Shown here: piece by piece, positions 10,295 through 19,209 of the stretch
How positions within the stretch are numbered: position 1 is the stretch's first letter
Layout of the letters: every line of letters starts with the position of its first letter
DNA from: Cytobacillus firmus DS1
GTDB lineage: Bacteria > Bacillota > Bacilli > Bacillales > Cytobacillaceae
Assembly (NCBI RefSeq): GCF_000565285.1
Contig: NZ_APVL01000011.1
Location: 124,001 to 188,000, forward strand
Direction of reading: 5' to 3'
Length of the DNA stretch: 64,000 nucleotides
Translations under genes and position numbers: made by a program
Notes under the pieces: generated by a model
What the model was told of the DNA's origin: nothing
The model's database searches: none
What the model saw: only the letters and a program-made list of their open reading frames with translations

Positions 10295-10537
10295 TTTATC
10301 GCAGTCTAACGGGTTGTATGTCCCCCATATCAAGATTCTGATGAATCAAGGGAGGATAAGTGGGTGTCAAACTGCACATAAAGGCCGAAAAGCGAACAAA
10401 GACTAAGAGCGCCACGTCCTCCCAAAAGCTGTCGCATTTGGTCGTGCGATGCTGCCGAAGCCTTCCTTTTCCTGTGGGCCTCAACTAACAATCAGCAGGG
10501 AGAAAAGCACTCCCCACTGATTGAAGTTTCACTTTAT
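10295..10537 (+). repeat. Interspersed multi-hairpin repeat, copy B (divergent middle)
   Basis: Bounded by TTTAT at 10295-10299 and 10533-10537. The left end (CGCAGTCTAACGGG) and right end (the TCAGCAGGG / CCCCACTGA hairpin, then GAAGTTTCAC) match the other copies. The central module is different: the CCCGATTGG stem is replaced by unrelated sequence closed by AGGCC and GGGCCT. It fills most of the 10265-10666 gap. Confidence 0.75.
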
Positions 10538-10666
10538 GTAACACAAAGTTAGTTTTCTTCCCTAATATCCTTTTTTTCGCCTGTGCAAACATTCTTTCGT
10601 ACTTAAGGGGCTATAATGAATAAATTGTACCTGCTCATTGCACGCTATGGAATGGGAGGTGCAGCC

Positions 10667-10867
10667 ATGGATCCAATAAAACCAGGAAGCGAAAAGATGC
10701 CGGACTTCGAAGAATTGGATGATAGGATGATTGCCGGGCATACTTCGGGGCCGACTCTTGTGATAAAGACCAATCTTGATCCGGAAAATTCGACTGAAGA
10801 TAATCCTTACTACAAGAATAAAACGGATACAGATACAAAAGAATTTCGGGATTATTTTGAGGAGTAA
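10667..10867 (+). CDS. Small hydrophilic protein, unknown
   Basis: A 66-residue acidic protein (MDPIKPGSEKMPDFEELDD start, FRDYFEE end) with no membrane segment or Cys. The ATG at 10667 is chosen because GGGAGGT lies at 10654-10660; in-frame upstream ATGs have no such site. I do not recognise a family. A strong terminator follows. Confidence 0.6.
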   Translation: MDPIKPGSEKMPDFEELDDRMIAGHTSGPTLVIKTNLDPENSTEDNPYYKNKTDTDTKEFRDYFEE

Positions 10868-10870
10868 AAG

Positions 10871-10903
10871 GAAACCGGCAGGCAAAGTGTGCCTGCCGGT
10901 TTC
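10871..10903. terminator. Bidirectional terminator
   Basis: A 13-pair stem, GAAACCGGCAGGC (10871-10883) with GCCTGCCGGTTTC (10891-10903), between convergent genes. Confidence 0.85.
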
Positions 10904-10912
10904 TCTCGTTAT

Positions 10913-11740
10913 TTAGAAATCGAAGTTGTCAGGGTCCGGACCTACTCGTCTATTTTCATTTAAGCTGCTGATTTTATCCATATCTTCTGAAGAAAGCTCA
11001 AAGTCAAATAGATCAGCATTTTCAATGATGCGATGTTCTTTTACTGACTTTGGGATAGTAACAATTCCGTTCTGAAGATCCCATCTTAAAATAACCTGTG
11101 CAACCGATTTGCCGTAATTTTGGGCAATTTCCTTCAATGCTGCGTTTTCGAGAAGCTCTCCCTGTGCGAGTGGTGACCATGCTTCTATCTGAATTTCCTG
11201 ATTTCTGCAGAAGTCTCTAAGCTCAGACTGGCTGAGTAAAGGATGAAGCTCCACCTGATTGACCATCGGCTTTATCTCGGCATCCTTCATTAGATCCTCC
11301 AGGTGATGAATCTGGAAGTTGCTCACGCCAATTGCTTTTACTTTCTTCTCTTTATAAAGAGTTTCGAGTGCTTTCCATGTTTCTTTATACTTTCCTTTAA
11401 CTGGCCAGTGAATCAGGTAAAGGTCAATATAATCGAGACCAAGCTTTTCAAGGCTGGTTTCAAATGCCTTGATTGCAGACTCGTAACCCTGGTCAGAATT
11501 CCAGACTTTCGTAGTAATAAATAGTTCTTCACGAGGTACGCCTGCTTCCCTGATTGCCTGGCCTACACCCTCTTCATTCTGATAGACTGCTGCCGTATCA
11601 ATGCTTTTATATCCTGCTTTCAGGGCAGATTTAACTGACTGGACAACTTCGTCCCCGTCCTGAACCTTAAAAACACCTAACCCCAGCCAAGGCATTTTTA
11701 CACCGTTATGTAATGAAACAGCTGATTGTAAATTTTCCAT
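10913..11740 (-). CDS. yvgN: Aldo/keto reductase, glyoxal reductase type
   Basis: A 275-residue TIM-barrel NADPH reductase. The catalytic tetrad is visible: Asp in SIDTAAVY, the Tyr of AAVYQNEEG, Lys in FITTKVWN and His in LIHWP. NADPH-site residues lie in [10 protein letters not shown]. The sequence matches Bacillus subtilis YvgN closely along its length, including the [10 protein letters not shown] tail, which reduces methylglyoxal and glyoxal. The ATG at 11740 follows AGAGGTG; a longer in-frame start seven codons upstream lacks a site. It is monocistronic. Confidence 0.9.
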   Translation of the reverse strand: MENLQSAVSLHNGVKMPWLGLGVFKVQDGDEVVQSVKSALKAGYKSIDTAAVYQNEEGVGQAIREAGVPREELFITTKVWNSDQGYESAIKAFETSLEKLGLDYIDLYLIHWPVKGKYKETWKALETLYKEKKVKAIGVSNFQIHHLEDLMKDAEIKPMVNQVELHPLLSQSELRDFCRNQEIQIEAWSPLAQGELLENAALKEIAQNYGKSVAQVILRWDLQNGIVTIPKSVKEHRIIENADLFDFELSSEDMDKISSLNENRRVGPDPDNFDF

Positions 11741-11861
11741 TCTTTCACCTCTTTTTAGCATTTGGAGTACTGGATAATTTTCTCACATTCTTTTCAGTTA
11801 TCAAAATTTTATGCTTAATATGAAGGTTCTGGCGGATGCTTGTCTAAGAATAATCTTAAAC

Positions 11862-11904
11862 TGTGATTTATATCACGTTTAAGCTAGGATAGCTTCTATA
11901 TAAT
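11862..11904 (+). promoter_or_regulatory. Fnr-like box and -10 of the hemoglobin gene
   Basis: TGTGATTTATATCACG at 11862-11877 fits the Fnr consensus TGTGA-N6-TCACA with one mismatch. A TATAAT -10 lies at 11899-11904. A start site seven bases past the -10 (about 11911) would place the box centre at -41.5, the standard class II activator position. Confidence 0.6.
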
Positions 11905-11940
11905 GACAATAAAATAATAAATTACAAGCAGGTGAGAATC

Positions 11941-12324
11941 GTGCAGGATTTTAAAACACTTTTTGAAGAGATAGGCGGAACTGAAACTATTGAAAAGCTT
12001 GTCGAGGCGTTTTATCCGCGGGTGTATGCAGATTCGGTTTTAAGTCCCTTATTTGAAGGAGACATAGAGGATATTAAGCGGAAACAAAGGATGTTTCTTA
12101 CACAATTTCTTGGAGGGCCTCCTCTCTACAGCCAGGAGTTTGGCCCGCCTGCCATGAAACAAAGACATCTTCCATTTGAGATTACACCATTAAGAGCGCA
12201 AAGATGGCTTGCCTGTATGAAGGAGGCCTTTCAGGAGACAGGCATTGAACAAAATCCTGCATCTGTCCTTTTCTTTGATCGATTAATGCAGGTTGCAGCT
12301 ATCATGGTAAACAGTCCGGAATGA
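11941..12324 (+). CDS. yjbI: Truncated hemoglobin, group II (YjbI-like)
   Basis: A 127-residue globin of the truncated O group: FYPRVYAD, RKQRMFLTQFLGGPPLYS and RHLPFEIT carry the family signature, with the proximal His in the RHLPF segment. Such proteins bind oxygen or NO. The start is GTG at 11941 behind AGGTGA (11930-11935). In Bacillus subtilis yjbI is next to yjbH; here no yjbH is present. The Fnr-like box upstream suggests induction when oxygen is low. Confidence 0.9.
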   Translation: MQDFKTLFEEIGGTETIEKLVEAFYPRVYADSVLSPLFEGDIEDIKRKQRMFLTQFLGGPPLYSQEFGPPAMKQRHLPFEITPLRAQRWLACMKEAFQETGIEQNPASVLFFDRLMQVAAIMVNSPE

Positions 12325-12326
12325 AA

Positions 12327-12352
12327 TTGGACCTTCCGGTTGGAAGGTCCAA
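12327..12352. terminator. Bidirectional terminator
   Basis: An 11-pair stem, TTGGACCTTCC (12327-12337) with GGAAGGTCCAA (12342-12352), between convergent genes. Confidence 0.75.
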
Positions 12353-12358
12353 TATTCA

Positions 12359-12766
12359 TTAAAATGATTCAAAATATTCTTTTGCATGCTCTGCCGACTG
12401 GAACATTTTTACTTCCGTAACTTCTTTCTCGTCATATGCCACGCCTAAAAATCCATCTGCAAGCTGGAGTATATCTGCTGAAGAGGTATTTTCATCTTCA
12501 ACCACTACTGTTTCTTCCATTTCCAGCTGTCCCTTTTCAGCCCATGACTGTACTTCGGCAGAGTAGGTATCTATATTCATACCCTCATCAATCCGGTCAT
12601 CCAGCTCGGCAATAGAGAGCGGCTTCTTTTCCCCTTCTGTATTTGTGGCTTCATTGTATTCCTGGCTGCTGTTTTCATTCTTTGCGGCTTCCTCTTTTTT
12701 CTCTTCACCCGCGCTGCATGCTGACAGCATTACGCATGCGGTAAAAGAAAGAATCCATTTATGCAT
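12359..12766 (-). CDS. Small acidic lipoprotein, unknown
   Basis: A 135-residue protein with a lipoprotein signal peptide ending in the lipobox LSAC (Cys17), then a Lys/Glu-rich linker and an acidic domain (ELDDRIDEGMNID, LGVAYDEKEVTEVKMF). It should be anchored on the outer face of the membrane. AAGGAGATGAG precedes the ATG. I do not recognise the family. Confidence 0.75.
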   Translation of the reverse strand: MHKWILSFTACVMLSACSAGEEKKEEAAKNENSSQEYNEATNTEGEKKPLSIAELDDRIDEGMNIDTYSAEVQSWAEKGQLEMEETVVVEDENTSSADILQLADGFLGVAYDEKEVTEVKMFQSAEHAKEYFESF

Positions 12767-12870
12767 TCGGTCTCATCTCCTTCTTATTTTGTAGGCTAGT
12801 ATTCTATTACCCCAATTATTAAGTGGCACTCATAAAAATGAAGCATCCCCTATAAAAGAATGCTTCACCG

Positions 12871-13890
12871 CTATTTTTTCCTGAGTTCATCTCTATCAAG
12901 TGATTGAGGCGGCGTTTCCAGCCAGCCGTTGTCAATCATCATTTTTGCACCGTCGTCTGCAAAACTGCCGACTTTGATCATCATTTTTGCATACTGGATA
13001 GCCAAATCTTTTCTAATGCTTGCACCGATCGCGATTCCAAAGTCCATTACGCCGACCGCAGTTATACTTGCGATCTGAAACATCATTAATTTATCCGAAA
13101 AAGGTGTTATCGTTGTGTCTGTAATGGAGCCATCCCATGTGCTTGGATAGGCTACATCGTCATTTTTTAAGACATTGAGAAAATATTCAACATGCTCAAG
13201 GCTCATGTCATAGCCTTTTTTGAAATAATTGCTTATCATTTTTTCTTTAGCTACCTGGCTGAATGCTAAAAGCATGGTTTTGGCAATATTGGATAACTCG
13301 ATATTCGTTCCCAGATGGGCAATTTCGATAGCCAGAAGCTGCCGTTTTTTTCCTGCAATCCCGCCAAGGAAACGATGGTCTGATACATACTTTACCTTTT
13401 TAGGATATTCAATATATGGTGATCGAATGAAAATCCCCTTTTCCTGCATAGCCTCAGCTGCCATATCAAAAAGTTGTTCGGTTTGTTCATAGTATTTTTT
13501 AAACATGCTGCGAACATCTTTTCTTGCAGAAACCGATTTAGCAAGTGAATAGGCATTCAATCCAGTTCTTCCTAAATGATGCATGAATCTTAGATAAGTC
13601 ACATCTGAAAATAATTTGGGAGCGTCAATGTGCAGATCTTGCTCATTAAATCCATCAGGTATGGGAAATTCTTCTGTATGAAAGAGTGAGGCAATTTCGT
13701 CTATGTGATCCTCCGCGATAGTAAGTGCGTAGTTCAATACCGGCAGGACATCCGGATCTTCATTTGTTTTTATATAGTGCTTTATGCAGCAGACTGCTGC
13801 TGTATCTGCTATATAGGTGTTCCAGAGCATGGCCATTTCGGACGATATTAATTTAGGAATACTGCTGCCGTTCATATTCTCACCAGCCAT
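12871..13890 (-). CDS. DUF3231 family protein
   Basis: A 339-residue protein made of two similar all-helical halves (about 10-165 and 180-330), each beginning with a LISSEMAMLWNTY or LAIEIAHLGTN type helix and ending with a QYAKMM or MFKKYYEQ helix. This is the DUF3231 family, found mainly in spore-forming Bacillaceae and related in fold to ferritin- or coat-type helical bundles; its role is not established. It is paralogous to the gene at 59335-60348, with the same WLEtPPqS-type ending. The start is uncertain: no good ribosome site precedes either ATG. Confidence 0.8.
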   Translation of the reverse strand: MAGENMNGSSIPKLISSEMAMLWNTYIADTAAVCCIKHYIKTNEDPDVLPVLNYALTIAEDHIDEIASLFHTEEFPIPDGFNEQDLHIDAPKLFSDVTYLRFMHHLGRTGLNAYSLAKSVSARKDVRSMFKKYYEQTEQLFDMAAEAMQEKGIFIRSPYIEYPKKVKYVSDHRFLGGIAGKKRQLLAIEIAHLGTNIELSNIAKTMLLAFSQVAKEKMISNYFKKGYDMSLEHVEYFLNVLKNDDVAYPSTWDGSITDTTITPFSDKLMMFQIASITAVGVMDFGIAIGASIRKDLAIQYAKMMIKVGSFADDGAKMMIDNGWLETPPQSLDRDELRKK

Positions 13891-14031
13891 TTATAATTAT
13901 ATTTATATACTATAAACCTTATAATTGCCGATATATAGCAAGTTCATTCAAAAATATGGAAATCCACTTCCAATATGTTTTCTGCAGGGTTATTAAGAAA
14001 AAGAACCAGCCGGATGGCCAGTTCTCTTAAA

Positions 14032-16200
14032 TTAATTTAACTTAACTTCTCCTGCTTTTTTGAACCCATCTGTATGATAGGCATCAACTTTTTGAGGTGA
14101 AATGCTATAAATATAATCACCGATATAGATAAGCCTCTCGATTGCATCTTCCCATTCTTCATAGATTGCTTCTTCTGTCTGGTGGGTAATTTCACTTTGC
14201 AGCTCAATTCCGTTTTGGACAGTAATTTTGTATACTAACGCACCCTGGAAGTCGAATGTGGATTCAAACTGGCTTCCTTCTTTATTCTGATAGATCGAAA
14301 TGGGGAAACCATATAGATTTTTCTTTTTATCAATGAGAAGCGCTTTATGGTCATAGTTTAAAGGCGAGTAGGTGCCGCGTCCCCCGATTATTTCTGTATC
14401 CTTTTCAACAGGATTACTTGTATCACTTACATCGAATAAAGATATTTTAACACCGTCCGTTGTAATAACAGGCTGGCTGCCAGCTCCTTTGCCTCCATTA
14501 ATCTTTGTATCATGACCAAAGCCAATGAGATGATTTTCATCCAAAGGGTGCAGGTAGTTACTGAAGCCTGGAATTTTTAATTCACCAAGAACATATGGTT
14601 TTTCCGGATTTGACCCATCAATAACAAAAAGAGGATCCGTTTCCTTAAATGTAACCATATAAATCCGGTCATTCATAAACCGTGCAGAGTAAATTCTCTC
14701 CCCTTTTGCCAGGTCTTCAAGCTGGCCAATCTGTTTTAAATTCTTATCCAAAATGTAAAGGTTATTAGATGAAGGGGTTCGTTCATCCCAAGCTTCCCCC
14801 TTGGTTGCCACAACTCTAAAGTTTCCATTATACTCATCCATTGAAAACTGATTTAATACGGTGCCTTTTATTTCCGCAGATGCCTGGAATTCTACTTTTC
14901 CGTCTTTTATATTGAACTTAAAGATGCTCGTATCCGGATGTGGCATTTGTCTGTCTGCGATGATTTCATTATTGTATTGGGTGGCTGCCAGGTATAAATT
15001 GTTTTTGGACATGTAAAATTCATTTCCGCTGCCTAAGTAGCTTGTGACAGCTAATGGCTTCCCGCCGGCATTTAAATCCAATACAGCTATATTAATATAA
15101 TTTGCATTTTGAGAACCGGGAAAATACTTTATTTCATTGTAATCAACAATTTGCTGCTCTTTACTCTCGGCAGTATCATAATAACGGGGACGCAGATCGG
15201 CATTTTCATTTTTTTCCAGTATCCAATATTCGGGATGATAACTTGTTATTAAATATACTTTTCCGTCCATTAGCCTTGAAGAAAGCAGGCTGCCCTCAAT
15301 GTCTGCCTCTCTAATTTTTTTGGGTTTTTGTTTATTTTCGATATTATAAACAATTGTTTTGGCGGATTGAAATGCAGGTCCAATCTTTTTTTCGGCAGAC
15401 GCCTTCCCAATGTGTTCAGGTACATCTTTATAACTGTGGCCTAAGATGATTAATTGGCTGCCTTCTATAAATAGCTGATAGGGAGAAAAGTTTCCATTAA
15501 AAGTTAATTGAGATTCCAGTTCCATTTTATCTGCCGGAACTGCCTTGATAATCTGGACTTTATTTTCGGAGATTTTGTATATGTGCGTTCCATCTGTTTT
15601 TATCAGGTCGGCTTCATCAATACCCGATACTTGCACATTTGTCCCCGAATAATCTGTCCCTGCAGAATCAGCTGAGCTCTTTGCACTGCTGCTCTCCTCG
15701 CTCACTGCCATTTCCCTTCCGGAAAAGAAAGTCGTTTCTTCTTTAAGCATTCTTGAAAAATAACTGTTCAATTTTTCTCTTGAGCCGATTGCCGGCAATG
15801 TATTTATAACTTTAAAGGCTGTTTTTACTGATTGATTCAGATTTTGTCCTCTCTTTGTTTTAATATCATCTGTAAGGACCAATGTATAATGCGGTGAATG
15901 CAGACTATATCCTTCTTCGGGCGGCTGAATTTCAATGGATTTATTATTATTTTCCAAAGAGATTCTTACCTGTTCTTTTTCTCCATCCTCATTCAGAATA
16001 TAAACAGAGGTATTGTTAACACTTTCCGGATTAAGTTCTTTTGAAAACGTAATCTCCCACACTTTATTGTTTAAAACAATTAACTCTTCATCAGTTCCTG
16101 CCAGAGTACTGACAATTTTTAATCTGTTAAAAAATGAAAAAGACGCCAGTATGATAAGGATTAATGTGATACCTCCAAAAAAAAGCCATTTATTTTTCAT
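14032..16200 (-). CDS. Membrane-anchored beta-propeller protein
   Basis: A 722-residue protein: N-terminal membrane anchor (about 5-24), an Ig-like SbsA-type domain (about 45-130; WEITFSKELNPESV), then a long C-terminal beta-propeller region (about 185-720) with repeated blades (DLIKTDGTHIYKI, FMNDRIYMVTFKETDPLFVID, LIGFGHDTK). It fits the secreted beta-propeller family of Bacillus and archaea, of unknown function. The ATG at 16200 is chosen over GTG at 16209 because AAAGGGGTG lies just upstream. It is divergent from the EamA gene. Confidence 0.85.
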   Translation of the reverse strand: MKNKWLFFGGITLILIILASFSFFNRLKIVSTLAGTDEELIVLNNKVWEITFSKELNPESVNNTSVYILNEDGEKEQVRISLENNNKSIEIQPPEEGYSLHSPHYTLVLTDDIKTKRGQNLNQSVKTAFKVINTLPAIGSREKLNSYFSRMLKEETTFFSGREMAVSEESSSAKSSADSAGTDYSGTNVQVSGIDEADLIKTDGTHIYKISENKVQIIKAVPADKMELESQLTFNGNFSPYQLFIEGSQLIILGHSYKDVPEHIGKASAEKKIGPAFQSAKTIVYNIENKQKPKKIREADIEGSLLSSRLMDGKVYLITSYHPEYWILEKNENADLRPRYYDTAESKEQQIVDYNEIKYFPGSQNANYINIAVLDLNAGGKPLAVTSYLGSGNEFYMSKNNLYLAATQYNNEIIADRQMPHPDTSIFKFNIKDGKVEFQASAEIKGTVLNQFSMDEYNGNFRVVATKGEAWDERTPSSNNLYILDKNLKQIGQLEDLAKGERIYSARFMNDRIYMVTFKETDPLFVIDGSNPEKPYVLGELKIPGFSNYLHPLDENHLIGFGHDTKINGGKGAGSQPVITTDGVKISLFDVSDTSNPVEKDTEIIGGRGTYSPLNYDHKALLIDKKKNLYGFPISIYQNKEGSQFESTFDFQGALVYKITVQNGIELQSEITHQTEEAIYEEWEDAIERLIYIGDYIYSISPQKVDAYHTDGFKKAGEVKLN

Positions 16201-16348
16201 GACAGACACCCCTTTTTAAGTAAGTTGACGCGCTGCAACTTCCAATAGTTACAATTTTTTCAAGAAAAACTTTTCTGAAATTAATGAATTTTCCTGATGG
16301 TAAAGGTAAAATTTTATTTATTACAGTAGAGGAGGAAGGTTTTCATAA

Positions 16349-17290
16349 TTGCTGGATGAGAGAAACAAAACGAACGGCTTTCTGTTGCTGATATTAGCCA
16401 ATATGATATGGGGAGGTAATTTTGTTATAGGGAGAATTGGTGTAGATTATTTTCCGCCTGTTTTATTTTCCCTTATGCGCTGGATCATTGCCTTTCTGCT
16501 TTTAAGTCCTTTTATGACAAAGCAGCTTAAAAATGATTGGAATATTATAAGAAAGCATAAGAGGATTCTTTTGCTCTTAGCCGTGACCGGTATTGCCGGT
16601 TACAATACAATCATTTATGTTGCACTGCAATACACCACGTCTATTAATGCATCAGTCGTAAATAGTACAACACCGCTTTTTATCGCGATTCTTGCCGTAT
16701 TTCTATTAAGAGAAAAGCTTTTGGCACACCATGCATCAGGAATCATCCTGTCAGTCTTCGGGATATTATTTGTCATTTCAAAAGGATCGGTGGAAGTGTT
16801 TCTTTCATGGAAAATTAATGCCGGAGATTTTTACGTTTTGGGGGCGGTTTTTATGTGGGCTTTGTATTCTGTGATTGGCAAAAAATATGCAGACGTCTTG
16901 CCTTTAGTATCTTCTTTTTATGTATCAGTATTTCTTGGCATTTTCCTATTGGCGCCTTTAAGCTTGATTGAATATTTTTGGCTGGAAGCAGCAAAACCTG
17001 TCTTCACCTTACCCTCTATAGGGATCTTGCTGTATGTTGGGTTTCTGGCTTCCATTATGGCTTTTCTATCGTGGAATTTTGGAGTTCACATAATCGGAGC
17101 AGCCAAAGCGGGGGTTTTTCTGAATCTGCTTCCTGTTTTTGCTATTATCTTTGCATTGTGTTTTACACAGGAAAAATTGTATTTGTATCAGATAATTGGC
17201 GGGGGAATTGTGATTCTCGGCGTATTCATATCTTCTAGGAAATCTTTGCGACTTAAAAGCTACTCACAAGAGGATACGTTTTCGGCCTAA
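16349..17290 (+). CDS. EamA/DMT-family transporter
   Basis: A 313-residue protein with about ten membrane segments in two EamA repeats (first ANMIWGGNFVIGRIG..., second GDFYVLGAVFMWALYSVIGK...). The family exports metabolites such as amino acids; the substrate here is unknown. The start is TTG at 16349 behind GGAGGAAGG (16331-16339); the nearby ATG is out of frame. It is monocistronic, followed by a strong terminator. Confidence 0.88.
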   Translation: MLDERNKTNGFLLLILANMIWGGNFVIGRIGVDYFPPVLFSLMRWIIAFLLLSPFMTKQLKNDWNIIRKHKRILLLLAVTGIAGYNTIIYVALQYTTSINASVVNSTTPLFIAILAVFLLREKLLAHHASGIILSVFGILFVISKGSVEVFLSWKINAGDFYVLGAVFMWALYSVIGKKYADVLPLVSSFYVSVFLGIFLLAPLSLIEYFWLEAAKPVFTLPSIGILLYVGFLASIMAFLSWNFGVHIIGAAKAGVFLNLLPVFAIIFALCFTQEKLYLYQIIGGGIVILGVFISSRKSLRLKSYSQEDTFSA

Positions 17291-17323
17291 AAACTCCCCT
17301 CAGCTTATGTCTGAGGGGAGTTT
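17291..17323 (+). terminator. Terminator of the EamA gene
   Basis: A 13-pair stem, AAACTCCCCTCAG (17291-17303) with CTGAGGGGAGTTT (17311-17323), followed by TTTT. It may also serve the small gene on the other strand. Confidence 0.85.
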
Positions 17324-17333
17324 CTTTTATATA

Positions 17334-17462
17334 TTACCAATCCTGGGTACGTTCTAATAAATGATCAATTTCCACCTGTCTGATCATATAGCCAAGATCT
17401 TCTTCGGCAATCTCTGATGTGGATTCCAATAGCTGATCAATATCCATTTGCACCAATCTCAT
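17334..17462 (-). CDS. Small acidic protein, 42 residues
   Basis: Reads MRLVQMDIDQLLEST then an acidic helix and ends LLERTQDW. Two Ile-Asp-x-Leu-Leu-Glu motifs are seen (DIDQLLE and EIDHLLE), so the peptide looks like an internal helix repeat. A perfect GGAGGT with six-base spacing precedes the ATG, which makes it a credible gene. Family not recognised. Confidence 0.6.
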   Translation of the reverse strand: MRLVQMDIDQLLESTSEIAEEDLGYMIRQVEIDHLLERTQDW

Positions 17463-17735
17463 AACCAGACCTCCATTTAACAAAGTAATCTATATTCTCT
17501 TTCCTGCTATACTATTCGCTGTTCAAATGACAGGTATGGGGGCAGGCGTGAAATATTATGAGTATTTTATACCCGACTTTACGAGGTTTCAATCATTTAT
17601 GCAAAAAATAATGGCTGAATGAATGTTCATTTTTTTTCACGCCTCAGCCGGCAGGTTAATAGTATATAGTGAGTTTTAAGAAAACTAAACAGGGTATAGA
17701 GTCATAAAATACATTGCTGTTTGAAGGTGTCTATT

Positions 17736-17882
17736 ATGAAATCTAACTTTAGTGATTTTGCAAAACTATTGGAATCTGCTCTTGATAAAGGGCAAACAGA
17801 TACAGAAATGACCATCCATGAACTTCTTGATGATTTAAAAACGCAGCTTGAACCTTTAATCAATAAAAAGGAAATCGGCTAA
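17736..17882 (+). CDS. Small helical protein, 48 residues
   Basis: Reads MKSNFSDFAKLLESALDKG and ends LEPLINKKEIG, mostly predicted helix with heptad-like leucines. GAAGGTG lies six bases before the ATG. Its last codons form the left arm of the terminator at 17865-17900. It is unlikely to be secreted and its function is unknown. Confidence 0.55.
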   Translation: MKSNFSDFAKLLESALDKGQTDTEMTIHELLDDLKTQLEPLINKKEIG

Positions 17883-17900
17883 TGCGCCGATTTCCTTTTT
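17865..17900. terminator. Bidirectional terminator
   Basis: A 15-pair stem, AAAAAGGAAATCGGC (17865-17879) with GCCGATTTCCTTTTT (17886-17900), shared by the 48-residue gene and the CAP lipoprotein gene. Confidence 0.85.
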
Positions 17901-17906
17901 GTTTCT

Positions 17907-18767
17907 TTATTTTGCAATAAACATTTGTGTCCAGTAAGATCCATCATCCGTATATCCTACACCAATATGTGTGAAGGTGCCGTTTAATATATTTTTTCGA
18001 TGTCCTTCACTTTCCATCCATGCTTGAACCACTTGTTCTGGAGTCTGCTGACCCATAGCAATGTTTTCGCCGGCGCTGCTATAATTGACCCCAAAATCCC
18101 TCATCATGTCAAATGGCGAACCATAAGTTGGACTAGTATGGGAAAAGTAATTTTTCTGCTGCATATCATTTGATTTCGCCTGTGCTACACCACTTAGCGG
18201 TTTATCTGATTTTAAAGCATTAAGGCCATTTTTCTCCCGCTCTGCATTAGTTAATTGAATTACTTTTGATTCAAAGTTGTTTATTTCATCATTTTGAGCT
18301 GCTGGTGCCTGTTCACCTTGTCCTTCAGGAGCCGGTCCTGTCCCTTCCTGTGGAGGGTTTTGAGAAGGTGCTTGCGGCTGCTGGCCCTCTTGGCCAAATG
18401 GCTGAGCAAATTGACGCCCTTCAGCCTGTGCGCCTTCCATTCCCTGATTTTGCTGATTGCCCTCTCCAAATTGGTACAATGGCATTCCGCCATCATCAGC
18501 TAATTGGCTATGAGGGAATTCCTGGCTTGGTGTTGCAGTGCTGTATGAGTTAGGATCAATGGTGAGGTACCCATTATTTACTTTTTGTAATTCAAGAGGA
18601 GCTGTTCCCCGTCTTTCTCTGTCCACGTTCACATTATTGGTGTTGCTAATATCCTCCAGGTTATCCCCGGTTAACTCTCCTGAGTCCATGCCCTGCTGAG
18701 TATTATTACATGCAGCAAGCGTTAGTATCAGGAAAACACCGAGAAGAAAATTTTTCTTAAAAAACAT
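17907..18767 (-). CDS. CAP-domain (SCP/PR-1) lipoprotein, YkwD-like
   Basis: A 286-residue lipoprotein with lipobox LAAC (Cys20), a low-complexity Gln/Pro/Gly linker (about 75-160), and a C-terminal CAP domain (about 165-286). The CAP signatures are AEREKNGLN, NYFSHTSPTYGSPFDMM, GENIAMGQQTPEQVV and GHRKNILNGTFTHIGVGY; the His and Glu of the cavity are present. CAP proteins of this type occur in the Bacillus envelope and spore coat; the molecular activity is unsettled. The ATG follows AAAGGAGAATAAAACC. Confidence 0.85.
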   Translation of the reverse strand: MFFKKNFLLGVFLILTLAACNNTQQGMDSGELTGDNLEDISNTNNVNVDRERRGTAPLELQKVNNGYLTIDPNSYSTATPSQEFPHSQLADDGGMPLYQFGEGNQQNQGMEGAQAEGRQFAQPFGQEGQQPQAPSQNPPQEGTGPAPEGQGEQAPAAQNDEINNFESKVIQLTNAEREKNGLNALKSDKPLSGVAQAKSNDMQQKNYFSHTSPTYGSPFDMMRDFGVNYSSAGENIAMGQQTPEQVVQAWMESEGHRKNILNGTFTHIGVGYTDDGSYWTQMFIAK

Positions 18768-18942
18768 GGTTTTATTCTCCTTTTAAAAGTGTTAGTTTTA
18801 CTTTTTTATCTTACGGAGTAAGACGAAAAGTATAGGTGGAAAAAATGAGTAGTTATTTAGAGACCGCTTTAAAAGGCTTTGCATAATTTATTTATAAAGA
18901 TTTATTACTAAAGATTGTTGTTTTATGTTTATGAATACTGGC

Positions 18943-19135
18943 CGTTGATTACCGCTTCAGGCACCAGCGAACCCGCGGGGAGGAATGCGAGCCTCCCCGG
19001 CTTCGCCTGCGGGGTCTCACACTTCCCTCTCTTCCCGCAGAACATTGAATAAGCTTCCTCGAATGAACACCGCACGAAGGAAATACGTCAGCATTTTCGA
19101 GGATCAAGTGCCCACAGCGAAGATCAACTCGGATG
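18943..19135 (+). repeat. Degenerate Bacillaceae intergenic repeat (GGCCGTTGATT type)
   Basis: Starts with GGCCGTTGATTACCGCTTCA, then CGCGGGGAGGAATGCGAGCC, then CCTGCGGGGTCTCAC. This matches, from memory, a family of GC-rich intergenic repeats common in Bacillaceae. It is GC-rich against its AT-rich surroundings and shows short stems (CCCGCGGG, GAGGC..GCCTCC). It lies in the 18768-19209 gap, which holds nothing else. Confidence 0.6.
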
Positions 19136-19209
19136 TCTTATTTAGTTTCGTGCCAAAAGCAAGAAGCTTTACTAATAATCCATTAATAAAAGATGAAGGA
19201 GGAATTTGT

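Noticed and set aside
10296-10484. Open frame on the minus strand within repeat copy B
   Set aside because: It coincides with the repeat, has no ribosome site, and is not kept in the other repeat copies.
18985-19209. Upstream in-frame extension of the His/Tyr-rich protein
   Set aside because: It runs through the GC-rich intergenic repeat; the AGGAGG site and TTG at 19210 mark the real start.
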